Below are positions 8,963-16,996 of a stretch of 64,000 bases of DNA, one piece after another; positions within the stretch are counted from its first letter, which is position 1, and every line of letters starts with the position of its first letter. The stretch comes from Companilactobacillus hulinensis (GTDB taxonomy: Bacteria; Bacillota; Bacilli; Lactobacillales; Lactobacillaceae): positions 44,956 through 108,955 of the forward strand of contig NZ_RHOO01000007.1 of NCBI RefSeq assembly GCF_003946555.1. The letters are read 5' to 3'. The notes below the pieces were generated by a model. It saw only the letters and a program-made list of their open reading frames with translations. It was not told the origin of the DNA and did no database searches. The translations under genes were made by a program, and so were the position numbers.

Positions 8963-10051
8963 TCAAATTTCCTCCAATTTAAATTTAGCCCATGGAGTTA
9001 TGTAATCTAATAGGAATAACTCTTGGTCAGAAATTTCAGCGACTTTATTCTTTCTTTCATCGCTATGTGCTTCTAACACAATCTGTAATTCATTTTTGTA
9101 TTTACCGAATTCATCATTACCGATCACGATATCGCCACGTTTGAATTCATGTGAACAGCCATTCTTAGGATTCTCTTCTGGACCATACTTTTTACGAACC
9201 TCTGTCGAACGAATTACCAAGTCAGTAATATCACCACGACGAACATGTTGATTATCAAGCAAAATTTGTTGTTCTACATCGTGGATACAGTCACAAATTT
9301 TCACATTGAAAACAATTTGATAACGATTCAAATTACCTAGTTTTTCTAATTCTTCATCCGATGCATAAGCATTACCAATAATCACACAATCGATCATATT
9401 CGTAGCAAATAGGTGTTTAGCCTGTAATTCAACTGGCAAATCACGGTGCATCTCAAGCGTTGGTAATCCATCGTTGATGCTCCATGGACCCATAGTTCCG
9501 GATTGAGATGTAATAAAAGCTGCGGTCTGAATTCCATGTTCTTTGAAGCGTTTTGAACAACTATTGAAGAATTCTAATGGCAAACCTGTACCACGTTGTG
9601 GATAAAAATTATGACAACCAAAGATGAAAGGTTCGTTAGCCGAATAAGATAGGATATTATTCAAATAATCCACATCATTACTCATATTTAGTTCAACGTT
9701 CAATTGTTGTGGATTGTACGAAATCAGGGCTTCCTGACGTCCATCGAATCCTTCATCCAATCTAATACCATCGGCACCTAGTTCTGAAAAGAAACTCAAA
9801 TCTTGATAAGAAATACCTAATTGATCAAAGATATTAGGTGCAACATCCAAGGTAGTAGTAAATCCAAGTTCTTTGGCATAGGAAATCAAATCATGATACT
9901 TTGCCATGACCGCTTCCTTACCTTCACTGACTTCCAACATACTCATGAAGATTCTTGAGAAACCATGCTTGGCAGCTTTGGCCAAATACTTCTTATCTTC
10001 ATCATTGCTGTGATCTGGATAAACTGAAACTCCTAATGTACGCTTTGTCAT
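8963..10051 (-). CDS. DUF871 family protein, MupG-like phospho-glycosidase
   Basis: This 362-aa protein is of the DUF871 family. The characterised member, MupG of Staphylococcus aureus, is a 6-phospho-muramidase that splits a PTS-imported MurNAc-6-P disaccharide. Seen here are a TIM-barrel N-terminus (LGVSVYPDHSND, DGIRLDEGFDG), CHNFYPQRGTGL, and a smaller C-terminal barrel with the RRGDITDLVIRS stretch. Its ATG overlaps the stop of the membrane protein upstream by 4 nt. In this operon it would hydrolyse the imported phospho-disaccharide inside the cell. No MurQ etherase is present, so the substrate is probably not plain MurNAc-GlcNAc. Confidence 0.82.
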   Translation of the reverse strand: MTKRTLGVSVYPDHSNDEDKKYLAKAAKHGFSRIFMSMLEVSEGKEAVMAKYHDLISYAKELGFTTTLDVAPNIFDQLGISYQDLSFFSELGADGIRLDEGFDGRQEALISYNPQQLNVELNMSNDVDYLNNILSYSANEPFIFGCHNFYPQRGTGLPLEFFNSCSKRFKEHGIQTAAFITSQSGTMGPWSINDGLPTLEMHRDLPVELQAKHLFATNMIDCVIIGNAYASDEELEKLGNLNRYQIVFNVKICDCIHDVEQQILLDNQHVRRGDITDLVIRSTEVRKKYGPEENPKNGCSHEFKRGDIVIGNDEFGKYKNELQIVLEAHSDERKNKVAEISDQELFLLDYITPWAKFKLEEI

Positions 10052-10314
10052 ACTTTCTTACCGCCTTCCATGTCTGAGAATACGTTCAGATACTTATTGG
10101 AAATGATGGTTGCTAAGTAGATAGTTGCCAAGATGGTTAATGGCGCTGCCATTTTGAGTAACATACCAATCGCTGCAACGAACATTAATACAAGGATTGA
10201 ACGTAAAATCACTTTCCCAGCTGAGATATTTTTTAGAAATTTGGGAATGATATTCTTTTGAACTAAAACTTCACTTAATAGGAAGAATGCTGCCAAACCA
10301 ATCATGTAATACAT
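10048..10314 (-). CDS. Small membrane protein of unknown function in PTS operon
   Basis: This 88-aa protein has three likely membrane segments (residues about 2-14, 34-52 and 55-72) and a short charged C-terminus. I do not recognise the family. Its start lies 10 nt after a GGAG that overlaps the EIIC stop, and its end overlaps the DUF871 gene by 4 nt, so it is co-translated with the transporter and hydrolase. That placement suggests an accessory role in uptake or membrane assembly, but this is inference only. Confidence 0.7.
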   Translation of the reverse strand: MYYMIGLAAFFLLSEVLVQKNIIPKFLKNISAGKVILRSILVLMFVAAIGMLLKMAAPLTILATIYLATIISNKYLNVFSDMEGGKKV

Positions 10315-10321
10315 AATTTTT

Positions 10322-11599
10322 TTACTCCTTGGCTAATTGTTGTTTTTCGAACACCTTGAAGAATGGATAGTAAATTGCGAGATCAATAATGAAGTTGACA
10401 CATGATAGAATCAACGCCGGAACACTCCAGTTCGTACTGATGAATGCTCCCAGCGGACCAGGCATTGTGAACGGCAATCGGGCCATCATCATTGGAACCA
10501 CTCCAGTGATAGTCATAACGTACGAAAGCGTACCTGTTACTAGTGGCGCAACGATAAATGGAATACCTAAGATAGGATTCATAACGATAGGTGCACCGAA
10601 GACGATTGGCTCGTTGATATTGAACAATCCAGGCAAAATAGCTAGTTTACCCAAATCCTTGAGATAAGCTGATTTAGAGAACATGAACAATACTACAAGT
10701 GCCAAAGTACCACCGGCACCACCGATCCAGATGAACCATTGTAAGAATTGTTCCGTGAAGATAGTTGAAAGGTGATGTGCACTAGTACCACCGGCAAATT
10801 CACTCATATTTTGAGCAATTGACATTTCCCAAAATGGACGAACGATAGGATCCATGATGGCTGCACCGTGAATACCCAATGTCCAGAATCCAGTAATAAG
10901 TAGGATTGTTAATAATCCACCGAACAAACTGTTACCAACTAAGACACCTTTTAATGGCATTAGGATTGTACTTAAGAATGAAGATATGTTGAAATCAAAG
11001 ATATATCTGATGACCCAGAATAATAGCAAGATGATTGCTGCTGGAATCAAGGCAACGAATGAATTAGAAACTTCTGGTGGAACTCCATCCGGCATCTTGA
11101 TAGTGATATTCTTGTTCTTCAAGAAACGATATATTTCAACGGTCAATAGACCTGTAACGATTGATGCGAATAGTGACGAAGCACTCAAGTTAGCAATGTT
11201 GATATATCTACCGGCATCAATAACCCCTTTAGCATCTTTTAAAACATGGATCGGAGCAGCTGTTGAAACTAAGAAAGCTAGGACAGCTAGAATTCCATTT
11301 GTTAACTTATCGAGCTTGTAACTTTCGGCAAGTGATGAAGCAATACCAAACGTTGCGTATAGTGCCAAGATACCAACTGTATATCTGAATGGAATATCCA
11401 GAATTTCCTTATATGGTAGTAATGCATTGGCTACCGACTCAATTGGTATATTGTTGATGATCGTAAAGAATGATCCAACAATGGTAAGTGGTAGTGTTGA
11501 AATGATTCCTTTACGAATCGCAGTCATGTGGCGCTGAGTTCCCATTTTATTGGCAACTGGTAATACTTTTGCGTTGAGCATGTTTACAAAATTATCCAT
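10322..11599 (-). CDS. PTS EIIC, lactose/cellobiose family
   Basis: This 425-aa integral membrane transporter is of the lactose/cellobiose (CelB-like) EIIC family. About ten membrane helices and typical elements are visible: the N-terminal PVANKMGTQRHM, the INEPIVFGAPIVMNP substrate-site motif and a final AIYYPFFKVFE. It would import a disaccharide or amino sugar with phosphorylation. No EIIA or EIIB lies in the operon, so it must borrow these from elsewhere. It is the first gene, preceded by GGAGGAG and a promoter with an internal 26-bp palindrome. Confidence 0.9.
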   Translation of the reverse strand: MDNFVNMLNAKVLPVANKMGTQRHMTAIRKGIISTLPLTIVGSFFTIINNIPIESVANALLPYKEILDIPFRYTVGILALYATFGIASSLAESYKLDKLTNGILAVLAFLVSTAAPIHVLKDAKGVIDAGRYINIANLSASSLFASIVTGLLTVEIYRFLKNKNITIKMPDGVPPEVSNSFVALIPAAIILLLFWVIRYIFDFNISSFLSTILMPLKGVLVGNSLFGGLLTILLITGFWTLGIHGAAIMDPIVRPFWEMSIAQNMSEFAGGTSAHHLSTIFTEQFLQWFIWIGGAGGTLALVVLFMFSKSAYLKDLGKLAILPGLFNINEPIVFGAPIVMNPILGIPFIVAPLVTGTLSYVMTITGVVPMMMARLPFTMPGPLGAFISTNWSVPALILSCVNFIIDLAIYYPFFKVFEKQQLAKE

Positions 11600-11665
11600 A
11601 AAACTCCTCCTTCAAACGAGTAGTACAAAACTTACGTTTATTTCTTCTCGCTCTTAATTTAGGAA

Positions 11666-11691
11666 CATCATAACATTATAATGTTATGATG
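11666..11691. promoter_or_regulatory. Perfect 26-bp palindromic operator in operon promoter
   Basis: CATCATAACATTA and its exact complement form a 26-bp palindrome. On the minus strand the -35 TTTACA (11690-11695) and -10 TATGAT (11667-11672) are 17 bp apart and the palindrome fills the spacer. The neighbouring GntR/UTRA gene is the likely binder, so it would act as a repressor. Confidence 0.8.
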
Positions 11692-11703
11692 TAAACGCTT
11701 AAA
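11690..11703 (-). promoter_or_regulatory. Probable CcpA cre site
   Basis: The minus strand reads TTTAAGCGTTTACA, 13 of 14 positions of the TGWAARCGYTWNCW cre consensus. It overlaps the -35 of the amino-sugar-acid operon, so carbon catabolite repression is expected. Confidence 0.65.
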
Positions 11704-11712
11704 ATACGAAAA

Positions 11713-12402
11713 TTAAACTTCGTATTCAATCTCATATGGGAACTTATTAGTGTCATAAACAGCAATGGAATACTCAATCAAATTACCCAATCGATCATAT
11801 CCCTTACGGATTCTCTTAATAGCTAGTTCATCACTTGTACCAAGTGTCTTCTTGTCATCATCGCTTAACTTAATTGCCTTGAAATCATCTTTGAAATTAT
11901 TGATATCTTGACCGCTGTCCTTGAGAATTTTATAGAGTGACTTATGACGTAAATCTTTTAATTCACTTTGAATTCCAACATTAGGAAGATAATGTTCAAA
12001 AATGATGAAAGGTTCCTTGTCTAATGAATACAAACGTTTGATGTACAAGACATCTTGACCAGATTCCTCAAAAGGGGTTCCCTTTGGAGATACAAGTTTG
12101 ATCTTTAAAATTGATTTGCTCAAGTCGCCCTGTTCATTAACAATTGACGAATAAGACTTGGCCTTTGACAACTTGTTGAACAGATTATTACTGATAACCT
12201 TGGTACCAATGCCACTCTTCTTCTCAAGATAACCTTCTGAAACCAACAATTCGACTGCCTTGCGAATTGTTATTTTACTTACATTATAAATACCTTCTAA
12301 CTCATTCTCAGTTGGAATCATAGTCCCAACTTCGTATTTGCCAGATAAGATATTCTTCTTAATATCACTAGCAGTATTCTGATATAACGTACCTGTAATC
12401 AT
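11713..12402 (-). CDS. GntR-family transcriptional regulator with UTRA domain
   Basis: This 229-aa regulator has an N-terminal winged-helix domain (residues about 5-70; VGTMIPTENELEGIYNVS and KITIRKAVELL) and a C-terminal UTRA effector domain, as in HutC/TreR-type regulators that sense phosphosugars. I choose ATG 12402, 6-7 nt after GGGGG; the longer frame starts from 12444 without a ribosome site. It sits just upstream of the EIIC operon in the same direction and probably binds the palindrome at 11666-11691. Imported or released sugar phosphate would relieve repression. Confidence 0.88.
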   Translation of the reverse strand: MITGTLYQNTASDIKKNILSGKYEVGTMIPTENELEGIYNVSKITIRKAVELLVSEGYLEKKSGIGTKVISNNLFNKLSKAKSYSSIVNEQGDLSKSILKIKLVSPKGTPFEESGQDVLYIKRLYSLDKEPFIIFEHYLPNVGIQSELKDLRHKSLYKILKDSGQDINNFKDDFKAIKLSDDDKKTLGTSDELAIKRIRKGYDRLGNLIEYSIAVYDTNKFPYEIEYEV

Positions 12403-12507
12403 ATTTATTCCCCCAATCAAGGATTTCATTAAATAATATATCATTATGTCATTATAATATATATATACATTACTAAAACTTTACATAACGAGATAAGGAG
12501 TTTATTT

Positions 12508-13161
12508 ATGAAAACATATCCAGATCCAAATTCTATCTATCCAAATCCAGATATCAAAGAAGTGGTATTTGTAAAAAACACTATTACTCGACCAAACATT
12601 TTGATTGGTGATTACACTTACTACGATGACCCTAACGATCCGGAAAACTTTGAAAAACATGTGACTAATCATTACGAATTTCTCGGTGATAAATTGATTA
12701 TCGGCAAATTCTGCTCCATTGCCCACGGAATAGAATTCGTTATGAATGGTGCTAACCACGTGATGAAAGGAATATCTACTTATCCATTCAATATCATGGG
12801 TAACGGATGGGAGACAAATACGCCACAACTCACCGATTTACCTCTCAAAGGTGACACTGTAATTGGCAATGACGTCTGGTTCGGCCAAAATGTCACCGTT
12901 ATGCCAGGTGTAACTATCGGTGATGGAGCAATAATTGGTACTAATAGCCTAGTTGCCAAAGATGTAGAGCCTTATGCAATTGTTGGTGGTAATCCTATAC
13001 AAGTAATCAAAAAGCGATTCTCAGATGACGTTATCGATCAGTTAGAAAAGCTCCAGTGGTGGGATCAGGATATCGAATGGATCACTGAACATATCCACGA
13101 TTTAACAGTTGCAGAATTAGATCTCAAGTCAGTTAATCATCTGATAAATTCACTCCACTAA
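12508..13161 (+). CDS. Vat/CatB-like xenobiotic O-acetyltransferase
   Basis: This 217-aa protein belongs to the hexapeptide (left-handed beta-helix) xenobiotic acetyltransferase family, close in layout to the streptogramin A acetyltransferases Vat. The isoleucine-patch repeats run from about residue 60 to 165 (KLIIGKFCSIAHG, DTVIGNDVWFG, VTIGDGAIIGTNS). The catalytic His is in NGANHVM (H84), and WWD near residue 190 is typical. It is divergent from gntR and followed by a strong terminator, so it is monocistronic. Whether it acts on streptogramins or chloramphenicol is unknown; many chromosomal homologues have no proven drug substrate. Confidence 0.85.
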   Translation: MKTYPDPNSIYPNPDIKEVVFVKNTITRPNILIGDYTYYDDPNDPENFEKHVTNHYEFLGDKLIIGKFCSIAHGIEFVMNGANHVMKGISTYPFNIMGNGWETNTPQLTDLPLKGDTVIGNDVWFGQNVTVMPGVTIGDGAIIGTNSLVAKDVEPYAIVGGNPIQVIKKRFSDDVIDQLEKLQWWDQDIEWITEHIHDLTVAELDLKSVNHLINSLH

Positions 13162-13188
13162 AAAAGCAGCAGATATCTGCTGCTTTTT
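13161..13188. terminator. Bidirectional terminator between acetyltransferase and metal ATPase
   Basis: AAAAAGCAGCAGAT and its exact complement form a perfect 28-bp palindrome flanked by A and T runs. It serves both converging genes. Confidence 0.9.
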
Positions 13189-13193
13189 CATTC

Positions 13194-15098
13194 TCATTTT
13201 ATAAACTGCAATCTAACAGCATTTAACACCGCTATAACGGTGACACCAACATCGGCGAATACCGCTTGCCACATACCAACAAAACCAAGAGCTCCTAGTA
13301 ATAGGAACAATACCTTAATACCGATTGCAAAACTAATATTCTCCATAACTATCTTCCTAGTTACTTGAGCAATCTTAATTGTCTTGGATACCTTTGATGG
13401 TTCATCACCCATGATGACGATATCAGCTGCTTCAACCGCGGCATCACAACCGAGACCACCCATGGCAAATCCAATATCAGCACTGGTCAATACCGGCGTA
13501 TCGTTAATCCCATCACCTACAAAGGCAACCTTCTTATTACGTTTCTTAGACTTTTGAAGTAATTCAGTTACGATATTAACTTTGTCCGCAGGTAACAATT
13601 GAGTATAAACTTGGTCTAATCCCAACTTATGACCAATTGCCTCTCCAACCGTCTTATTATCACCCGTCAGCATTGCACTTTTAATACCACGCTGATGTAA
13701 TAATTTGATAGCTTCTTGCGCATCAGACTTAGGTTCGTCAGAAATCACAATACTGCCGACAAATTTGCTATCTGCACTCACATAAACAACTGTACCAATA
13801 TTATCATTCTTAATATAGTCAATATTATCCATAGCCTTTTCATTACCAACTATGATCCACTTACCATTGACCGTTGCACTCAATCCTCTACCGGCACGTT
13901 CATTTGCACTAGTAACACGGAATGAGTTCAAGTCACCGTTATAAGCTTTCAAAATCGACAACGCAATTGGATGAGTTGAGTTTTGCTCTGCAGCAGCTGC
14001 GTATCCCAATAAGTCCTGTTTACTGACATCATTAACTGGGGCTATATCAACAACTTCAAATTTTCCTTTGGTCAAAGTACCAGTTTTATCAAATGCTACC
14101 GTATCAACGTCGTTTAGAGCTTCAAGATAACTACTACCCTTAACTAGAACACCTTGTTTAGATGCAGCACCAATACCTCCAAAGAAGCTTAGTGGAACTG
14201 AAATCACCAATGCACATGGACATGAAATAACTAAAAACACTAATGCACGAGAGATCCATGTACCCCATGTGCCAGTGAATAATGGTGGAACAATTGCCAA
14301 AACTAGAGCCATTCCTACTACTATAGGTGTGTATATTTTTGCAAAACGAGTAATAAACTTTTCAGCTGGAGCTTTTTTATTGCTAGCATTTTGAACCATA
14401 TCCAAAATCTTAGCTACAGTCGAATCGTTATATATTTTAGTTACCTTTATTTCTAACGTACCATTCTGATTAATCGACCCACTTAGCGCCATATCATTTT
14501 CTTTGATACTCTGAGGCATTGACTCACCTGTTAAAGCTGAAGTATCCACATTAGATTGACCCGAAACAACCATGCCATCCAACGGTATCTTCTCACCAGG
14601 TCTAACGACAATGATTTGACCTACTTGAACAACATTAGGGTCAACACGCTTTGTCTTGTCAGATAACTTTAAAGTGGCAAAGGCTGGCTTAACTTCCAAT
14701 AATGCTGAAATAGACTTCTTAGAATTGTTAGTAGCAATATCTTCAAATAAATTACCAACTTCATAGAAGAACATAACTGCAACAGCTTCAGGATATTCTC
14801 CAAGCACTAGCGCCCCAATAGTGGCAATCGTCATTAAGAAGTTCTCATCAAAAATTTCGCCGTGAAAAATATTCTTAACCGCTTTGAAGACAATACTTCC
14901 ACCAATAACAAAATAACCGATGAAATAGAACAGAATACTGAGTGGCTCACCAAATATTCCACTAAATCCAGTTACCATGGAAATAGCTGAAATAATTAAT
15001 TTCCAAATTCGTATAATAGATTCTTGATCTAATTTATTTTTAAGCTTTTTTCGCTTATTTTTAACTTGGTATTCGGATTGGACATTGTATAATTTCAT
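13194..15098 (-). CDS. Heavy-metal (Cd/Zn-type) P1B-ATPase
   Basis: This 634-aa pump carries the P1B marks: the CPC metal-path motif in VISCPCALVISVP, the phosphorylation motif DKTGTLTKG, the HP motif in NSTHPIALS, and the TGD and GDGINDTP loops. It lacks an N-terminal CxxC or HMA metal-binding domain. It would export Zn2+, Cd2+ or a similar ion. I choose the ATG at 15098, 9 nt after GGGAGG. It is divergent from an ArsR gene with a Zn-type sensor site, so it is probably induced by that metal. Confidence 0.9.
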   Translation of the reverse strand: MKLYNVQSEYQVKNKRKKLKNKLDQESIIRIWKLIISAISMVTGFSGIFGEPLSILFYFIGYFVIGGSIVFKAVKNIFHGEIFDENFLMTIATIGALVLGEYPEAVAVMFFYEVGNLFEDIATNNSKKSISALLEVKPAFATLKLSDKTKRVDPNVVQVGQIIVVRPGEKIPLDGMVVSGQSNVDTSALTGESMPQSIKENDMALSGSINQNGTLEIKVTKIYNDSTVAKILDMVQNASNKKAPAEKFITRFAKIYTPIVVGMALVLAIVPPLFTGTWGTWISRALVFLVISCPCALVISVPLSFFGGIGAASKQGVLVKGSSYLEALNDVDTVAFDKTGTLTKGKFEVVDIAPVNDVSKQDLLGYAAAAEQNSTHPIALSILKAYNGDLNSFRVTSANERAGRGLSATVNGKWIIVGNEKAMDNIDYIKNDNIGTVVYVSADSKFVGSIVISDEPKSDAQEAIKLLHQRGIKSAMLTGDNKTVGEAIGHKLGLDQVYTQLLPADKVNIVTELLQKSKKRNKKVAFVGDGINDTPVLTSADIGFAMGGLGCDAAVEAADIVIMGDEPSKVSKTIKIAQVTRKIVMENISFAIGIKVLFLLLGALGFVGMWQAVFADVGVTVIAVLNAVRLQFIK

Positions 15099-15131
15099 TA
15101 GAAACATCCTCCCTACAACAATGTAAGTGTT

Positions 15132-15168
15132 TACATGAATATATGAGCATTCATTCATATATCATGTA
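15132..15168. promoter_or_regulatory. ArsR/SmtB-type operator between pump and sensor genes
   Basis: Core arms ATATATGA (15139-15146) and TCATATAT (15155-15162) are perfect and 8 bp apart. The symmetry extends to TACATG/CATGTA with one extra base. It overlaps the pump's upstream region and lies 56 bp before arsR. Confidence 0.75.
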
Positions 15169-15223
15169 TAATATAATATATCTAATATAGAATTTCAATG
15201 ATTTCGGAGAAAAAGGTGATTTA

Positions 15224-15586
15224 ATGTCAGAAGTAGATTTTCCTGAGCAAGAGCATCAAAATGCTCTGAACCATTTAAAAGAATCCATACCTGCTAATGA
15301 AGAATTAGAATCTATGGTCAACGTATTCAAGGCATTTGGAGATATGACTCGTGTCAAAATCATTCTGGCATTATCTAAGACGCCACTAAGTGTTGGTGAA
15401 ATTGCCGACACCTTGGATATGAGTCAATCGTCAATCTCACATCAACTGAGTCTGTTGCGCCAATTGAACCTAGTATCCAGTGTCAGACATGGTCGCAACA
15501 TTCACTATCGATTAAGTGATCAACATATTATTACCATCTTTAATCAAACCAAAGAACATATTATTGAAGATGAAAACGATCAATAA
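15224..15586 (+). CDS. ArsR/SmtB-family metal-sensing repressor
   Basis: This 120-aa winged-helix repressor has the DNA-recognition stretch LDMSQSSISHQLSLLRQ and the wing HGRNIHYRL. The last helix carries D-x-H then ten residues, H-x-x-E, which matches the alpha-5 zinc site of CzrA/SmtB. The alpha-3 cysteine motif of CadC is absent. It would therefore sense Zn (or Co/Ni) rather than Cd/Pb. It is divergent from the P1B-ATPase across the imperfect palindrome at 15132-15168, the likely operator. Confidence 0.9.
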   Translation: MSEVDFPEQEHQNALNHLKESIPANEELESMVNVFKAFGDMTRVKIILALSKTPLSVGEIADTLDMSQSSISHQLSLLRQLNLVSSVRHGRNIHYRLSDQHIITIFNQTKEHIIEDENDQ

Positions 15587-15601
15587 CAGTCTCGAGACAG
15601 T

Positions 15602-15622
15602 CAATCCGTTTCGGGATTTTTT
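15602..15622 (+). terminator. Short terminator after arsR
   Basis: A short stem (AATCC with GGATT) is followed by TTTTTT. Confidence 0.5.
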
Positions 15623-15677
15623 ATTTCTGATAATCTGTTGACTTTAAATATTTCAGAACTATAATGGGTTTTGTAAT

Positions 15678-15701
15678 CAGATAGTGAGTACTCACTATCT
15701 G
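15678..15701. promoter_or_regulatory. Perfect 24-bp palindromic operator before small membrane protein
   Basis: CAGATAGTGAGT and its exact complement form a 24-bp palindrome with a GAGTACTC centre, typical of TetR-family operators. It lies 36 bp before the small membrane protein gene. The TetR gene at 16124 is the likely binder. Confidence 0.75.
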
Positions 15702-15736
15702 AGAAACGGAAAGTTTTTAGATAGGAGTGATATATA

Positions 15737-16006
15737 ATGTTTACAACAATATTTTGGATTTTAGCAATTTGGTTTGTAGTCAGCATTATTTGGATGTGGG
15801 CCAAAAGAGATGATCAACAACTTCAAAAGACTCTTGGATGGGTCAACGTTGTCGCTATTATCGCTGGATTCTGGACATTCTACGCCGCTACACGTGTTGG
15901 CAATATCGAAACATGGTTCAATGTTCTCAACTATGTCAACATCGTTGTTGCTGCAACTCAACTATACCTTGGCTACCGTAATGGCCACAGTGTAAAACAT
16001 GCTTAA
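15737..16006 (+). CDS. Small membrane protein, unknown function, probable TetR target
   Basis: This 89-aa protein has three probable membrane helices (about 3-22, 34-52 and 60-80), with the KRDDQQLQK loop after the first. I do not recognise the family. A GGAG site precedes the ATG. The perfect palindrome just upstream and the TetR-family gene just downstream suggest that it is the regulated target, perhaps in stress or efflux. This is inference from context. Confidence 0.7.
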   Translation: MFTTIFWILAIWFVVSIIWMWAKRDDQQLQKTLGWVNVVAIIAGFWTFYAATRVGNIETWFNVLNYVNIVVAATQLYLGYRNGHSVKHA

Positions 16007-16038
16007 CTATTAATTTTCATTTTGATATACCCCTGATG

Positions 16039-16073
16039 AAGCTGGAGCAAAAGCAATTTTGTTCCAGCTTTTT
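16039..16073 (+). terminator. Terminator after small membrane protein gene
   Basis: Arms AAGCTGGA-CAAAA and TTTTG-TCCAGCTT with a 4-nt loop are followed by a T run. Confidence 0.85.
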
Positions 16074-16123
16074 CGATGCTACTATCTTATAATTGAATTA
16101 ATACTTAATATGAGGCTTAAATT

Positions 16124-16774
16124 ATGAAAAGTTTAATCGAGGTTTACCAAGATTCGCCTGAAACTGCTGATATGACCGATAAACAATTGATGATCTTTCG
16201 TTCAGCAATCAAATTGTTCGCCAAAAAAGGCTATAAAGATACTAGTACCAAAGAAATAGCCCATGAAGCTGGTGTTTCTGAAGGAAGTCTATTCAAGCGC
16301 TTTAATAACAAAGAAGAACTATTGCTGGCTATTTTAAAGCCGATATCGCGTGTCATCTTGCCAGAAGTACTGACTGAATTATCTGAGGCAGATTGGGAGT
16401 CCAACTACTCTACCCTTCACGACTTTATCAGTATATTAGTAAGAAACCGACTTGAGTTCTTCATGGCAAATATCGACGTCATTAGAATATTTGTTGATGA
16501 ATTCATTTACGATGAAGAAATCAGAAAAGACATGATTGCTGAAATACCTGCTGAATACTTGAAAAATATCAATGCTTCTTTTGATCGATTGAAAGAAAAC
16601 GGACTACTGATTAATTGGAATAATGTGGAAGTATTCCGATTCATCTTTTCAGTTATTTTCGGTTATGTTGCACAGCATTACTTCTTATTTAATTCACCCA
16701 AATGGGACAAAGTAAAAGAAGTCAATCATTTGATTGACTTCATTGTTAAGGGTTTGAGTCCTTTTGAGGAATAG
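16124..16774 (+). CDS. TetR/AcrR-family transcriptional regulator
   Basis: This 216-aa repressor has the TetR helix-turn-helix near residues 25-70, with TSTKEIAHEAGVSEGSLFKRF and NKEELL. The C-terminal ligand domain is helical and not recognisable in detail. A GAGG lies 8 nt before the ATG. It has terminators on both sides. The perfect palindrome at 15678-15701 is the best candidate operator, which would make the small membrane protein its target. Confidence 0.88.
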   Translation: MKSLIEVYQDSPETADMTDKQLMIFRSAIKLFAKKGYKDTSTKEIAHEAGVSEGSLFKRFNNKEELLLAILKPISRVILPEVLTELSEADWESNYSTLHDFISILVRNRLEFFMANIDVIRIFVDEFIYDEEIRKDMIAEIPAEYLKNINASFDRLKENGLLINWNNVEVFRFIFSVIFGYVAQHYFLFNSPKWDKVKEVNHLIDFIVKGLSPFEE

Positions 16775-16799
16775 GAGAATTTAGAATATTTTGTTATTG

Positions 16800-16830
16800 A
16801 TCTCATTCAATTTTTGGATGAGATTTTTTG
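16800..16830 (+). terminator. Terminator after tetR
   Basis: ATCTCATTCAA and GGATGAGAT form a stem followed by TTTTTT. Confidence 0.7.
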
Positions 16831-16996
16831 TTCCCTGCGGTACGTAAAAATGTTGAAATAATTTCTGAAAAATTGTAAATATTTATTAGCATATTTCTGA
16901 AACTTTACGTGATTTTTACATTAATTATACGAGAAATTTACATTGGTTAGATATGATTATCTAGTTCAAAAATATTAAACACTTAGGAGAGATATT

